From: Oscillospiraceae bacterium
GTDB lineage: Bacteria > Bacillota > Clostridia > Oscillospirales > Ruminococcaceae
Assembly (NCBI GenBank): GCA_009777635.1
Contig: WRLK01000002.1
Span: forward strand, 44,610-108,609
Reading direction: 5' to 3'
DNA length: 64,000 nucleotides
Below are positions 34,418 to 44,345 of this stretch, one piece after another. The position numbers and the translations under genes were made by a program. The stretch's first letter is position 1; every line of letters starts with the position of its first letter. Below the pieces are notes generated by a model, which did no database searches, was not told the origin of the DNA, and saw only the letters and a list, made by a program, of their open reading frames with translations.

Positions 34418-35122
34418 ATGGACTTCTTTATGGACTTTCAGGCGAAATTTATTCAAAACTTTATCGATGACAACCGTTGGCTGCTTATCCTTTATGGCCT
34501 TCGCACCACGCTCACCATCACGTTTTTCGCACTGATTCTAGGCGTATGCATGGGGTTTTTAACGGCGCTTGTAAGGGTTACCTACGACAAAACCGGCAAG
34601 CTTCGTCGTTTAAATACCTTTGCGCGGTTTTATCTGACAGTTGTGCGCGGCACGCCTATGCTTGTCCAGCTGATGATTATTTATTACGTGATCTTCTCGC
34701 CGTGGCCGTTCGTCAACTCCATCATAATCGCAGTCATCGCGTTTGGAATCAACAGCGGCGCGTATGTCGCCGAGATTTTCAGAAGCGGCATCATGAGCAT
34801 CGACCCCGGCCAGATGGAGGCCGGGCGGAGCCTTGGCCTTACCTACAACCAGACCATGCGTCGCATCATCACGCCGCAGGCCATTAAAAACGTGCTGCCG
34901 GCGCTTGGAAACGAATCCATCTCTCTGCTCAAGGAAACGTCGGTGGCGGGATACATAGGCATCCGTGAATTAACAAGGAGCGGCGATATTATCCGAAGCC
35001 GTACATACGAAGCCTTTTTTCCGCTGATTGCCGTCGCGGCGATTTACCTGTGCCTTGTGCTCATTATGACGGCGGGCGTTTCCCGGCTTGAAAGGAGGCT
35101 TGCCGTTAGTGATAGACGTTAA
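34418..35122 (+). CDS. Amino-acid ABC transporter permease
   Basis: 234 residues, HisM/GlnP family. Five or so hydrophobic segments; the N-terminal '[21 protein letters not shown]' and the cytoplasmic EAA loop '[34 protein letters not shown]' are classic for polar amino-acid importers. It should act as a homodimer because only one permease gene is present. The start ATG follows GGGAAAGG. Overlaps the ATPase gene by 14 bases. Confidence 0.94.
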   Translation: MDFFMDFQAKFIQNFIDDNRWLLILYGLRTTLTITFFALILGVCMGFLTALVRVTYDKTGKLRRLNTFARFYLTVVRGTPMLVQLMIIYYVIFSPWPFVNSIIIAVIAFGINSGAYVAEIFRSGIMSIDPGQMEAGRSLGLTYNQTMRRIITPQAIKNVLPALGNESISLLKETSVAGYIGIRELTRSGDIIRSRTYEAFFPLIAVAAIYLCLVLIMTAGVSRLERRLAVSDRR

Positions 35123-35831
35123 GGGGCTTCGCAAAAGCTTCGGGGAAAAGGAAGTCCTGCTCGGTATCGACGAGCATGTGGAGCAAGGCGAAAAGGTTGC
35201 CGTGATCGGGCCGTCAGGCAGCGGGAAATCGACATTCTTAAGATGCCTGAACATGCTTGAGGCTCCAACCTCAGGCGAGGTCTGGTTCGAAGGCGAGCTT
35301 ATAAACGCGCCGGGCGTCGATATCAACCGCATAAGGCAGCGCATGGGCATGGTGTTCCAGCACTTCAACCTGTTTCCGCATTTGACGGTGCGGCAAAACA
35401 TCACCTTGGCGCCGGTGCAGCTAAAGCTTCAGACAGCAGGTGAGGCCGACGAAAACGCGCGGCAGCTTCTAAAAAGAATCGGGCTTACCGATAAGGAAAA
35501 CGAGTACCCCAACATGCTCTCGGGCGGGCAAAAGCAGCGGATCGCCATTATCAGGGCGCTTGCCATGAAGCCGGACGTCATGCTGTTTGACGAGCCTACC
35601 AGCGCCCTTGACCCTGAGATGGTCGGCGAGGTGCTTGAATTGATGGGCGAAATCGCGCATGAAGGCATGACGATGATCATTGTCACCCACGAGATGGGGT
35701 TTGCCAGAGAGGTCTCAAACCGCGTATTGTTCATGGACGAGGGCATAATCGTTGAGCAAAACAACCCCGACGAGCTGTTTAACAACCCGCAAAGCCCGCG
35801 CCTTAAAGATTTTTTAGCAAAAATATTATAA
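35109..35831 (+). CDS. Amino-acid ABC transporter ATP-binding protein
   Basis: 240 residues, GlnQ/HisP family. Walker [11 protein letters not shown]-loop '[14 protein letters not shown]', signature LSGGQKQR, Walker [16 protein letters not shown] and the H-loop '[10 protein letters not shown]' are all present. The GTG at 35109 is chosen: it is 11 bases after AGGAGG and gives the family start [12 protein letters not shown]; a TTG at 35100 is too near the ribosome site. Last gene of the importer operon, followed by a strong terminator. Confidence 0.94.
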   Translation: MIDVKGLRKSFGEKEVLLGIDEHVEQGEKVAVIGPSGSGKSTFLRCLNMLEAPTSGEVWFEGELINAPGVDINRIRQRMGMVFQHFNLFPHLTVRQNITLAPVQLKLQTAGEADENARQLLKRIGLTDKENEYPNMLSGGQKQRIAIIRALAMKPDVMLFDEPTSALDPEMVGEVLELMGEIAHEGMTMIIVTHEMGFAREVSNRVLFMDEGIIVEQNNPDELFNNPQSPRLKDFLAKIL

Positions 35832-35864
35832 AAACAAGCAGGCTTGACCTGCTTGTTTTTTTTT
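35832..35864 (+). terminator. Terminator of the ABC importer operon
   Basis: ACAAGCAGG (35834-35842) pairs with CCTGCTTGT (35848-35856), followed by eight T. Confidence 0.92.
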
Positions 35865-35872
35865 GCACGGCG

Positions 35873-37582
35873 CTACCTGCCATGTTCTTCAATATATCCG
35901 GACGCGGCCTTGTCCTCGCCGGTCAGCACGCGGCACGCGAGAAGCGCTTCGCGGCACCGTTTTTGCGCGGGGTCAAGGATAGCTGCGTCAAGCCCCGCAG
36001 CCACAGCCGCCGCGAGAAAAGCCGCGTTTAACGCATCGCGTTCTGGCATCCCGAACGATATGTTGCTGATCCCCAGCACAGTTTTGAGCCCAAGCTCAGA
36101 CTTCACCATACGAATCGCTTCCAGCGTCTCCTTTGCCTGGTTCTGCTGAGCCGACGCCGTAAGCGCTAGGCAGTCTATCAGCAAATCTTCTTCTCCGATG
36201 CCGTAGTATAGCGCCGTATCGCGGATTTTCCCTGCGACCTGAAGCCGTTTCTCCGCCGTTTCAGGAATCCCGTTTTCATCAAGCGTGAGGCACACGACGA
36301 CCGCGCCGTATTTTTTTACCAGCGGGAAAAGCGTATCCATCACGTCTTTTTTCCCGTTTGCCGAATTGACGACGGCCTTGCCGTTATAAACGCGCAAAGC
36401 CGCTTCGATGGCGGCGGGGTCCGCGCTGTCAAGCGAAAGCGGTGAAGCGACGGCGCCTTGGAGCACACGCACGGCTTCTCTTAAAAGCGCAGGCTCGTCC
36501 GTATCAGGCAATGCTACGTTTAAGTCAAGCACATGCGCGCCATCGTCAAGCTGATCCATCGCCTCGTCGATGAGGTCTTCCATTTCCCCGTCCCTAAGCG
36601 ATTTTTGCATATCCTCGTTTCCGGCGGGGTTTAGCCGCTGGCCTATCACCGCGATTTTCCCGTCGAATATCACGGCGCTTCTCCCCGACGAGCACGCGGT
36701 TACCGGAACAAATCCCGTATCAACCGGCTTGATGCCGCTCATTCTCTCTTTCATCGTCTTAATGTACTGTGGCGTTGTTCCGCAGCATCCGCCCACGATT
36801 TTAACGCCGCGGCTTACCATCTCCGTGATTTTTGCGGCGTACTGCTCCGGCATGACCTCGTATTCGGTTTTATCCCCGCGAACAACCGGCAGCCCGGCGT
36901 TTGCCTGAACAATCACGGGGACCTTCGAGTATCTGAGCAGCGTATCTACAACAGGCATCATAGCATCCGGCCCGACGGAGCAGTTCACGCCGAGCGCCGA
37001 TACTTGTAGCCCCGAAAGCGCAACCGCCGCCGTTATCGCGTCACAGCCTGTAAACGTGCGCCCATCCGCCTGGAACGTCATGGAGCATATGACCGGCAGC
37101 GCGGTGTTCTCTTTTGCGGCTAAAATGGCGGCCTTGGCTTCGTATAAATCCGCGACCGTCTCGATGATGACAAGGTCGGCGCCGGCTTTTTCGCCGGCTA
37201 TCATCTGCCTTTTGTAGGCTTCATACGCGCGTTCAAAGCTTATATCGCCCATCGGCTCCATAAACTGACCGAGCGGGCCCGCGTCAAGCGCCACAAACCG
37301 CGCGCCGGAGCCCTTCGCGCATTTTATCGCAGCGCTCACCGCCGTTTCAACGTCCAGCGTATCCTTGAGCTTAAACGCATTTGCCTGAAACGTGTTCGCG
37401 GTGATGATATCGGCGCCCGCCAGAACATATTCCCTGTGGATATCCGTGACAATCTCAGGATGCGTAACGTTGAGCAGCTCGGGCAGCTCACCCGGGTTTA
37501 GCCCGCGCTGCTGAAGCATCGTACCCATCGCCCCGTCAAAAAACAAGAGATTCTCCTTTATAAGCGCGCCAATGTCGATCAT
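35873..37582 (-). CDS. MetH-like protein with homocysteine methyltransferase and pterin domains only
   Basis: 569 residues. Residues about 1-290 are a homocysteine S-methyltransferase barrel with 'DGAMGTMLQQRG', 'GVNCSVGPDAM' and the zinc Cys pair in 'IVGGCCGTTPQYI'. Residues about 310-560 are a pterin-binding (methyltetrahydrofolate) barrel ('IGQRLNPAGNEDMQKSL', 'LDLNVALPDTDE', 'SLDSADPAAIEAAL'). The cobalamin-binding and reactivation domains of full MetH are absent, and the gene ends at a proper stop. A separate corrinoid protein would be needed for methyl transfer. Start ATG overlaps the aroE stop (ATGA), so it is the last gene of the aro operon. Confidence 0.85.
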   Translation of the reverse strand: MIDIGALIKENLLFFDGAMGTMLQQRGLNPGELPELLNVTHPEIVTDIHREYVLAGADIITANTFQANAFKLKDTLDVETAVSAAIKCAKGSGARFVALDAGPLGQFMEPMGDISFERAYEAYKRQMIAGEKAGADLVIIETVADLYEAKAAILAAKENTALPVICSMTFQADGRTFTGCDAITAAVALSGLQVSALGVNCSVGPDAMMPVVDTLLRYSKVPVIVQANAGLPVVRGDKTEYEVMPEQYAAKITEMVSRGVKIVGGCCGTTPQYIKTMKERMSGIKPVDTGFVPVTACSSGRSAVIFDGKIAVIGQRLNPAGNEDMQKSLRDGEMEDLIDEAMDQLDDGAHVLDLNVALPDTDEPALLREAVRVLQGAVASPLSLDSADPAAIEAALRVYNGKAVVNSANGKKDVMDTLFPLVKKYGAVVVCLTLDENGIPETAEKRLQVAGKIRDTALYYGIGEEDLLIDCLALTASAQQNQAKETLEAIRMVKSELGLKTVLGISNISFGMPERDALNAAFLAAAVAAGLDAAILDPAQKRCREALLACRVLTGEDKAASGYIEEHGR

Positions 37583-38415
37583 ATGCCTTCCCCCTCAAAT
37601 TCGCTCAATATCCCTGTCAGCTTCGGGTTTTCCACGGTTTTCCCAGTAAAATGACAAAACGATGCGGCGGCCTGGCAAACCAGCATGGGAAGGCCGTTTA
37701 TCGTTTTGAGGCCGCGTGATTTCGCGCACCTTAACAGCCCTGTTTCTTTCGGCGCGTATATCATGTCGTAAACCACGGCGTCCTTTGGAAGCGCCCCGAC
37801 AAATCCGAAATCCTCAAAGTCGGCGGGGCATCCGAGCATACCGAGCGGCGTTGCGTTTACGAGAAGCTGCGTGTTCGCTGCGTATTCTAGTACTTCTCCC
37901 CACGGAACAACCGATATTTCCAGCGCTTGAAAATCCGGCGGCTTTCTCGAGCACACGCACACGCTCACGCCCTTTTTAATAAGCGCCAGCGCCGCCGTTG
38001 TGGCGGCGCGTCCCGCGCCAAGTATCAGCGCATGGCCGTCTATATCCACGCCGCATAATTTAAGCGAATCAATAAATCCCGTGCCGTCCGTATTGTATCC
38101 GTACAGCGCGCCGGCGCGGTTCACAACCGTATTCACAGCGCCATACCGCTTTGCTTCCCCGTCAATTTCGTCCAGATGCGGGATAACCTCGGCTTTTAGC
38201 GGCATGGTTACATTGCATCCGGCGATACCGAAACGCTTCATGCTCTTTAAAAACAACCCCGCGTCGCCGCTTTCGACCTTAAGCGCCGCATATGCATATT
38301 CCCCGTTAAGCCCCGCGTCCATGATTAGGCGGTTTTGTATGGATGGCGACAGGCTGTGGGAAACGGGCGATCCGATGACGCACAAAAGCTTGGTTTTTGC
38401 GGTAAGCTCAATCAC
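37579..38415 (-). CDS. aroE: Shikimate dehydrogenase
   Basis: Reduces 3-dehydroshikimate to shikimate with NADPH. 278 residues from the GTG at 38415, which has AAAAGGGG 9 bases upstream; a TTG at 38424 would abut that site. Substrate motif 'GSPVSHSLSPSIQN', catalytic Lys in 'NVTMPLKAEVIPHLD', 'GAVNTVVN', 'YNTDGTGF' and the nucleotide loop 'LILGAGRAATTAAL' are present. Overlaps aroQ upstream by 8 bases and the MetH-like gene downstream by ATGA. Confidence 0.95.
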   Translation of the reverse strand: MIELTAKTKLLCVIGSPVSHSLSPSIQNRLIMDAGLNGEYAYAALKVESGDAGLFLKSMKRFGIAGCNVTMPLKAEVIPHLDEIDGEAKRYGAVNTVVNRAGALYGYNTDGTGFIDSLKLCGVDIDGHALILGAGRAATTAALALIKKGVSVCVCSRKPPDFQALEISVVPWGEVLEYAANTQLLVNATPLGMLGCPADFEDFGFVGALPKDAVVYDMIYAPKETGLLRCAKSRGLKTINGLPMLVCQAAASFCHFTGKTVENPKLTGILSEFEGEGI

Positions 38416-38845
38416 GATGTGCAACCCCTTTTAAATAGCGGATAGCGGCGTGGTAGCCGTAAAAACCAAGCCCGCTAATCTGTCCAAGGCAAACAGGCGC
38501 CGTCACGGATATCCGCCTGAAATCCTCCCTTTTAGCGACGTTTGAAATATGCACCTCGACGGCCGGCAGCCCCACTGCCGCTATCGCGTCGCGGATGGCA
38601 TAGCTGTAATGCGTATACGCGCCGGGATTTATCACAACGCCGTCATATTCTCCTTTTGCCGCGTGCAGGCAGCCGATGATCTCGCCCTCTCCGTTATGCT
38701 GGACGCAATCGGCAAGAACTTCGATTTCCTTTGAAAACGCCGTGATTCCGGCTGTAAGCTCCGCGTATGTCCCTGCGCCGTAAACGCCCGGCTCGCGTTC
38801 TCCAAGCAGGTTTAGATTAGGGCCGTTGATTACCAAAATACGCAT
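38408..38845 (-). CDS. aroQ: 3-dehydroquinate dehydratase, type II
   Basis: Dodecameric type II enzyme that dehydrates 3-dehydroquinate. 145 residues, standard length. 'INGPNLNLLGEREPGVYG' includes the catalytic loop (Arg and Tyr), followed by 'VINPGAYTHYSYAIRDAI' and 'EVHISNVAKREDFR'. The GGAGG ribosome site lies inside the end of aroK, which it overlaps by 29 bases. Confidence 0.96.
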   Translation of the reverse strand: MRILVINGPNLNLLGEREPGVYGAGTYAELTAGITAFSKEIEVLADCVQHNGEGEIIGCLHAAKGEYDGVVINPGAYTHYSYAIRDAIAAVGLPAVEVHISNVAKREDFRRISVTAPVCLGQISGLGFYGYHAAIRYLKGVAHRD

Positions 38846-39347
38846 AATATGCCTCCGTTATCTTTGTTACCGCATCGTTTAGGCTTCCGTTATTTGTGAT
38901 TATCATGTCGCATCCGTTCTCGTAGAGACTCTTTCGCTTCTCATATAATTCCCGGATTCTCCGCTCCGGGTCGTCCTTAACAAGCGGGCGTTTCTCAGCT
39001 TTCATGGTAGATATTATCCCCTCTAAATCGCGCTCAAGATACACGACAAGGGCGTTTTTCTTTAGTAATCCCGCGTTGTTTAGAATCGCCCCGCCGCCTG
39101 TCGCAATCACGGTATTCTCCCGCCTTAACAGCTTAATCAGGCACTTCGTCTCAAGCGCCCGGAAGTGCTCTTCTCCAAACCTTTCAAAAATCTCGTTTAT
39201 AGCAAGCCCCGCTTCTCTCTCGATCATGGCGTCCGCGTCGTACCATTCCCTGTTAAGCGCCTTTGCCACTCTGCGCGAAACGGTGGACTTCCCGCTTCCG
39301 GGCATCCCTGTAAGGACTAGGTTCCCGCGTTTTTTTGCCGGTATCAC
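38817..39347 (-). CDS. aroK: Shikimate kinase
   Basis: Phosphorylates shikimate at O3. 176 residues. Walker A 'GMPGSGKST', shikimate-binding 'DADAMIEREAG', 'VIATGGGAILN' and the lid 'EKRPLVKDDPERRIRELYEKR' are visible. Starts 4 bases after aroC and runs into aroQ. Confidence 0.95.
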   Translation of the reverse strand: MIPAKKRGNLVLTGMPGSGKSTVSRRVAKALNREWYDADAMIEREAGLAINEIFERFGEEHFRALETKCLIKLLRRENTVIATGGGAILNNAGLLKKNALVVYLERDLEGIISTMKAEKRPLVKDDPERRIRELYEKRKSLYENGCDMIITNNGSLNDAVTKITEAYYAYFGNQRP

Positions 39348-39351
39348 GCCG

Positions 39352-40413
39352 TCACTTCCCCATCATGTATAAATCTAGGATACAGATCGCCGCCGCGGCT
39401 TCGACAACAGGCACCGCCCTTGGCACGATGCAGGGGTCGTGCCTGCCTTTGACGGTTATTTCCGCCGCCTCGTTTCTCGTTAAATCAACGGTCTTCTGCC
39501 GCTTTGCGATGGATGGCGTGGGCTTCACCGCCACGCTAAAGCGTATCGGCTCGCCGGTTGTGACGCCGCCGGTGACGCCGCCGTTATGGTTCGACAAAAA
39601 CCGGATTTTTCCGTTCTCCGCGGTCATTGCATCGTTTGCTTCGCTGCCCTTCATCTTCGCAAGCGCAAACCCGCCGCCAAATTCAACGCCCTTCACCGCC
39701 GGGATTGAAAACAACATGGACGAAAGCCTGCTCTCCACACTGCTGAAAAACGGCTCGCCAAGCCCGGCTGGAACACCAACGACCGCACATTCTATCACCC
39801 CGCCGACAGAGTCGCCCTCATTTTTTGCCGCAAGGATCGCGGCTTTCATTTCTTCTTTGCAGGCGTCGTCATATACCGGGAACGGCTTTTTCGCGGCCTC
39901 GATAAAGCCGTTCATATCCGCCGTTTCATCTTTTATATTATAAATGCTGCCGATTTTTCCGTATATTTCGATATTCTCTTTTCTGAGAAGCTGCTTTGCG
40001 ACCGCACCCGCAAAGACAAGCGGCGCCGTCAGCCTCCCCGAAAAATGCCCGCCGCCGCGATAATCCGCGTGGCCCGCGTACTTCAAAAACGCAGCATAAT
40101 CAGCGTGGCCGGGCCGCGGCAGCATCGGCTCATAATCCCGGGATCGAGTATCGGTATTGCGGATAAACGCGCATAGCGGAGCACCCGTCGTTTTGCCGTC
40201 AAAAACACCTGAGAGAATCTCCGCGTTATCGGGTTCTCTCCGCTTAGTTGAGAGCTCGTCTTTACCCGGCATGCGCCTTGACATTTCCATTTGCAGCGCG
40301 TCAAAATCAAGCGCAAACCCCGCCGGAATCCCGCCGATTACAATGCCGGCGCCCTCGCCGTGGGATTCGCCGAAAATGCTGATTTGAAGCGATTCTCCCC
40401 AAACATTACGCAC
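39352..40413 (-). CDS. aroC: Chorismate synthase
   Basis: Makes chorismate from EPSP using reduced FMN. 353 residues from the GTG at 40413, behind GAAAGGACTGAG; the family start (M-RNVWGESLQISIFGESHG) fits. 'GESHGEGAGIVIGGIPAG', 'RRMPGKDELSTKRREPD' and the C-terminal 'GRHDPCIVPRAVPVVEAAAAI' are signature regions. Overlaps aroA by 8 bases. Confidence 0.96.
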   Translation of the reverse strand: MRNVWGESLQISIFGESHGEGAGIVIGGIPAGFALDFDALQMEMSRRMPGKDELSTKRREPDNAEILSGVFDGKTTGAPLCAFIRNTDTRSRDYEPMLPRPGHADYAAFLKYAGHADYRGGGHFSGRLTAPLVFAGAVAKQLLRKENIEIYGKIGSIYNIKDETADMNGFIEAAKKPFPVYDDACKEEMKAAILAAKNEGDSVGGVIECAVVGVPAGLGEPFFSSVESRLSSMLFSIPAVKGVEFGGGFALAKMKGSEANDAMTAENGKIRFLSNHNGGVTGGVTTGEPIRFSVAVKPTPSIAKRQKTVDLTRNEAAEITVKGRHDPCIVPRAVPVVEAAAAICILDLYMMGK

Positions 40414-41656
40414 CTTTGTTCTCAGTCCTTTCAAAATCCGTCCAGAAATTCGGGTATGATTTCGCAACGCATCCGGGATTGTCTAAAAACACCGGCCCGT
40501 CGCTTCTGATGGCGGCGACCGCCGCCATCATGGCGATGCGGTGATCGTCCCAGGAATGAGCTTCGCCGCCGCAAAACGCCGGAACACCCCGGATAACCAA
40601 GCCGTCTTCATACTCCGTCACATCCCCGCCTATGCGGTTTAATTCCGTTGCAACGGCCTTTAGCCTGTCGCTTTCCTTAAACCGCAGCCGCCCCGCGTTT
40701 ACAATGCGGCTTTCGCCGGGGCAGCAGGATAGGAAAACCGCAAGCGGAGGCACAATGTCGGGAATATCCGACGCGTCGACGGTCTGCGGCCTAAACGCAC
40801 CCGGTTTCACGAAAACATCCCCGCTCGCCCGTGTTTCAACAATCGCCCCGCCGCTTCGCAAAATCTCGAGAATTCTCCTGTCGCCCTGAAGAGAATCCGG
40901 AGAAAGCCCTGAACATCCGCAGTCACAGCCGAGAGCACCTGCGACAAGGAAGAACGCAGCCTGGGAGTAATCCGCTTCAATCTCGCGGTCGACCCGCTTA
41001 TACGTTTGCCCTCCCGGCGCGAGATACCGGTTCTCCCTGTGCTCTATATAGACGCCTGCGCACGCAAGCGCGTCTATTGTCATATCGACATACCCGGCGG
41101 ACTCCAGCTGCGACGTCATGGTTATCACGCTGTCGCCCGAAAGCAGCGGAAGCGCCAGCAGCAGCCCCGAAACAAACTGCGAGCTTACATTCCCCTGCAG
41201 CTTAAATTCTCCGGGCGTCAGTCTGCCTGTTACGATGAGTGCGTCGTGTTCTCTTAGAATCTTTACGCCGCGCTTTAAAAGCGTCGGCTCAAACGCATCC
41301 ATTGGCCGCCGCATAAGCCTTCCGCGGCCTGTAAACGCGGTTTCTCCGCCGGAGATTGCCGCAATCGGAACCAAAAACCGAAGCGTCGAGCCTGATTCTC
41401 CGCAATCGAGCGTAACGCCGCCGTTTACGCGCCCGCCGGTACCCTTGACCACAAGCTCCCCGCCTGACCGGATAATGGATGCTCCCAGCGACTCCATGCA
41501 TTTAGCCGTGGCTTCTATATCCTGCGACATCGCCGCGTTTTTGATGACGCTCTCGCCCGACGCCAAAGACGCGCAGATGACCGCGCGGTGTAGCGCGCTC
41601 TTTGAAGCCGGAGGCGTGACGACGCCTTTCGGGAACCGGTTTATTTCTTTACGCAT
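40406..41656 (-). CDS. aroA: EPSP synthase (3-phosphoshikimate 1-carboxyvinyltransferase)
   Basis: Sixth step of the shikimate pathway. 416 residues, slightly shorter than the usual 425-430. 'PPASKSALHRAVICASLASG', 'DCGESGSTLRFLVPIAA', 'GRGRLMRRPMDAFEPTL', 'ADYSQAAFFLVAGAL' and 'RFKESDRLKAVATEL' are the substrate-binding motifs in correct order. The PEP-region 'CGESGSTLRF' has an S where many have N-A-G-T; whether it is a class I or II enzyme was not determined. Overlaps aroB by 8 bases. Confidence 0.94.
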   Translation of the reverse strand: MRKEINRFPKGVVTPPASKSALHRAVICASLASGESVIKNAAMSQDIEATAKCMESLGASIIRSGGELVVKGTGGRVNGGVTLDCGESGSTLRFLVPIAAISGGETAFTGRGRLMRRPMDAFEPTLLKRGVKILREHDALIVTGRLTPGEFKLQGNVSSQFVSGLLLALPLLSGDSVITMTSQLESAGYVDMTIDALACAGVYIEHRENRYLAPGGQTYKRVDREIEADYSQAAFFLVAGALGCDCGCSGLSPDSLQGDRRILEILRSGGAIVETRASGDVFVKPGAFRPQTVDASDIPDIVPPLAVFLSCCPGESRIVNAGRLRFKESDRLKAVATELNRIGGDVTEYEDGLVIRGVPAFCGGEAHSWDDHRIAMMAAVAAIRSDGPVFLDNPGCVAKSYPNFWTDFERTENKGA

Positions 41657-42701
41657 CCGCGTGAACCTCCCATATCCTAAACAGCTCCCGCCTCGTGAGC
41701 ATATGCATAAAGGGCTTGCCCATATCCTTTAGCAGCACAAGATTTACGCGGTCGTCAACGTTTTTTTTGTCGCCCGCCATGTATTCGATCATGGCTCTCA
41801 TGTCCGCGTTTATATCCACCTCAAGCCCTTGACGCTTTATGATTTCGCGGTATCGCTTTAGAAGCTCCGGCTGCGTGAGCCCAAGCGAGACGCCTGTATA
41901 AAGCTCCATGTCAATGCCCTTTATCACGGCTTCCCCGTGGTTTATTCCTGAATATCCGCAGTATTTTTCAATTGCATGCCCGAACGTGTGCCCGAGGTTT
42001 AAAAACATGCGGGAACCCAAGTCTTTCTCGTCGTTCTCTACAAATTGCGCTTTTGTTTTACAGCATTCATAAACAATCTCTTCAGTATTCTCGTCATGCT
42101 CTTTTGCGTTCTCCAAAATCGAGAGCACCGCGGCGTTACCTAAAAACGCGTACTTTACAACCTCGCCCATGCCCGCGGTCCATTCTCTTTTTGGTAAGGT
42201 TATCAGAAGAGCCGTATCTGACAGGACCAGCTTCGGCTGGTGAAAGCTTCCGACCAGATTTTTCCCTTCCGGGATATTGACGGCAACCTTCCCGCCGACG
42301 GCGGAATCCACTTGCGCAAGCAAGGTCGTCGGGATTTGAATGAACGGCACTCCGCGCATATATGTCGCTGCGGCAAACCCCGCCAAATCGCCGACGACGC
42401 CGCCGCCAAACGCGATGACGGGCGCGTTTCTCTTTGCCTTCGCCCTTGCCATTTCACTGTAAACTTGGGCCAAAACCGCAAGGGATTTGCTCTTTTCACC
42501 CGGCTTTACGATGATGATTTCGCGCGCAACATTTTTATCGTCCAGATATGCATTAAGCTTATCCCCGTGCAGTTTTTCGACGTTTTCGTCCGTGATGACC
42601 ACAGCGGCTTCACATGCATAAAAAGGCGTGTCTGAAAGCAGCCCCGCGCCGATAAGAATCGGGTATGACCGCTCATGAAGCCCCACGGTAAGCTCTTTCA
42701 C
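41649..42701 (-). CDS. aroB: 3-dehydroquinate synthase
   Basis: Cyclises DAHP to 3-dehydroquinate with NAD and a metal. 350 residues. 'IAFGGGVVGDLAGFAAATYMRGVPFIQIPTTLLAQVDSAVGGKVAVN' spans the NAD and active-site region (quoted in part: GGGVVGDLAGFAA). Zinc ligands lie in 'LNLGHTFGHAIE' and 'INHGEAVIKGIDME'. First aro gene of the operon, 15 bases after ilvB. No DAHP synthase gene is in the window. Confidence 0.95.
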   Translation of the reverse strand: MKELTVGLHERSYPILIGAGLLSDTPFYACEAAVVITDENVEKLHGDKLNAYLDDKNVAREIIIVKPGEKSKSLAVLAQVYSEMARAKAKRNAPVIAFGGGVVGDLAGFAAATYMRGVPFIQIPTTLLAQVDSAVGGKVAVNIPEGKNLVGSFHQPKLVLSDTALLITLPKREWTAGMGEVVKYAFLGNAAVLSILENAKEHDENTEEIVYECCKTKAQFVENDEKDLGSRMFLNLGHTFGHAIEKYCGYSGINHGEAVIKGIDMELYTGVSLGLTQPELLKRYREIIKRQGLEVDINADMRAMIEYMAGDKKNVDDRVNLVLLKDMGKPFMHMLTRRELFRIWEVHADA

Positions 42702-42716
42702 AGGGTTCTCATCTCC

Positions 42717-44345
42717 TTATATAGACGTGTTTTCATCAGGATCGACGGTGCATTCAAGCAAAAAGCTCCCCTTGCCGTTTAGCATGGCGTCCAGCGCTTC
42801 TCCTGTTTTTTCGTGAGAATCAAGACGCATATAATCGATCCCGTAGGCGTCGGCAATCAGCTTTAAATCCGGGGCGCCGCCGATATCCACGGCGAAGCTG
42901 CGCCCGCCGGCCTGCTCCTGTATCTCTTTTACCATGCCGAGCATCTGATTGTTCATAACGGCAATTTTCACGGAAATATCATGCCGACGCATGGTGGCAA
43001 GCTCGTTTAGCGACATCTGGAACGCGCCGTCGCCGCACACCGCGACCACAATTTTTTCGGGGTCCGCAAGCTTTGCGCCAATCCCGGCGGGAATGCTGTA
43101 CCCCATCGTACCCATGCCTCCGGTCGTGAGGAACCGTCCGCGCGCCGTATAGTTTTTCGCCGACCAAATTTGGTTTTGCCCGACGTCGGCGATATATGCC
43201 GAATTCTCCGGCAGCTTCGCGCAAAGGGCTCTTACAAAAGCATTCGGGTTTATATATCCCTTTTTTGCGGGATTCTCCGCTTCGTTTTCCTGCTCGTTCT
43301 CCCTGAGATGCTCCAGATGGAGAAGCCACTCGCTCCATTCTCCCGCCGTTTCATGCTCCAGAAGCTTTAATATGACGGCCGCCGCGTCTCCGACAAGCGG
43401 GATTGTGGGCCCTACGTTTTTGCCTATTTCAGCGGCGTCGATGTCGATATGGATAATCTTTGCGCCGTCTTCAAGCGCCGCGGGCTTCGCGATTGCCCGG
43501 TCCCCTACCCGTGCTCCTACAAGCACGAGCAAATCGCTTTCGCTGACGGCCCGGTTTGCCGTTTTCGCCCCGCTTTGCCCGAGCATCCCGAAGTATAGCG
43601 GGTCCCCGGCTGTTAGCGCACCGATGCCCATCATGGTCGAGACCGCCGGAAGCTTGTTCTTCCCGCAGAATTCCCGGATTAATCTTACCGCATTCCCGCC
43701 CGATAAAAACACGCCTCCGCCAATGCAGAGAAGCGGCCTTTTCGCCGCCAGGACCGCTTCCGCAACCCTTCGCACCTGAAGCGCGTGCCCCTCATGCCGC
43801 GGCTTGTACCCGCGGATGCTCACATCCTTAGGATACGAAAACCTTACAAGCTGCTTCTGGACGTCGACCGGAACATCGATTAGCACAGGCCCGCGGCGTC
43901 CCGTTGAAGCGATGTGAAACGCCTCTTTGAACACGCGGCCGATGTCGTCCGCCGATTGCAACAGGTAGCTGTACTTCGTAAACGGCTCAGCCGCTCCGGT
44001 GGTATCGACCTCCTGAAAAACGTCGCGCCCAAGGCTGTCCGTCGGGACCTGACCCGTGATGGCGACAAGCGGGATGCTGTCGCTGTAAGCCGTGGCAATA
44101 GCGGTAAACAGGTTCGTAGCGCCGGGCCCGGAGGTCACCGCGCATACGCCGGGCCTGCCCGAAATCCGCGCAAATCCGCTTGCCGCGTGTCCCGCCCCCT
44201 GCTCCGTGCGGTTAAGGATATGACGGATGCCCGAATCTCTAAGGCTATCGTAAAACGGCAGTATCGCAACCCCCGGATACCCGAAAACAACCGGTACATT
44301 CTCCTTTTTCAAGCACTCAACAATTGCCTGCGCGCCTAAAATCAA
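42717..44345 (-). CDS. ilvB: Acetolactate synthase, large (catalytic) subunit
   Basis: ThDP enzyme of branched-chain amino-acid synthesis. 542 residues. '[16 protein letters not shown]', the catalytic Glu in '[17 protein letters not shown]', '[16 protein letters not shown]' and the ThDP motif '[17 protein letters not shown] ... NNQMLGMV' are clear. No regulatory ilvN or ilvC, ilvD is adjacent, so a catabolic-type or stand-alone synthase cannot be excluded. The start overlaps the leuB stop by ATGA. Confidence 0.9.
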   Translation of the reverse strand: MILGAQAIVECLKKENVPVVFGYPGVAILPFYDSLRDSGIRHILNRTEQGAGHAASGFARISGRPGVCAVTSGPGATNLFTAIATAYSDSIPLVAITGQVPTDSLGRDVFQEVDTTGAAEPFTKYSYLLQSADDIGRVFKEAFHIASTGRRGPVLIDVPVDVQKQLVRFSYPKDVSIRGYKPRHEGHALQVRRVAEAVLAAKRPLLCIGGGVFLSGGNAVRLIREFCGKNKLPAVSTMMGIGALTAGDPLYFGMLGQSGAKTANRAVSESDLLVLVGARVGDRAIAKPAALEDGAKIIHIDIDAAEIGKNVGPTIPLVGDAAAVILKLLEHETAGEWSEWLLHLEHLRENEQENEAENPAKKGYINPNAFVRALCAKLPENSAYIADVGQNQIWSAKNYTARGRFLTTGGMGTMGYSIPAGIGAKLADPEKIVVAVCGDGAFQMSLNELATMRRHDISVKIAVMNNQMLGMVKEIQEQAGGRSFAVDIGGAPDLKLIADAYGIDYMRLDSHEKTGEALDAMLNGKGSFLLECTVDPDENTSI

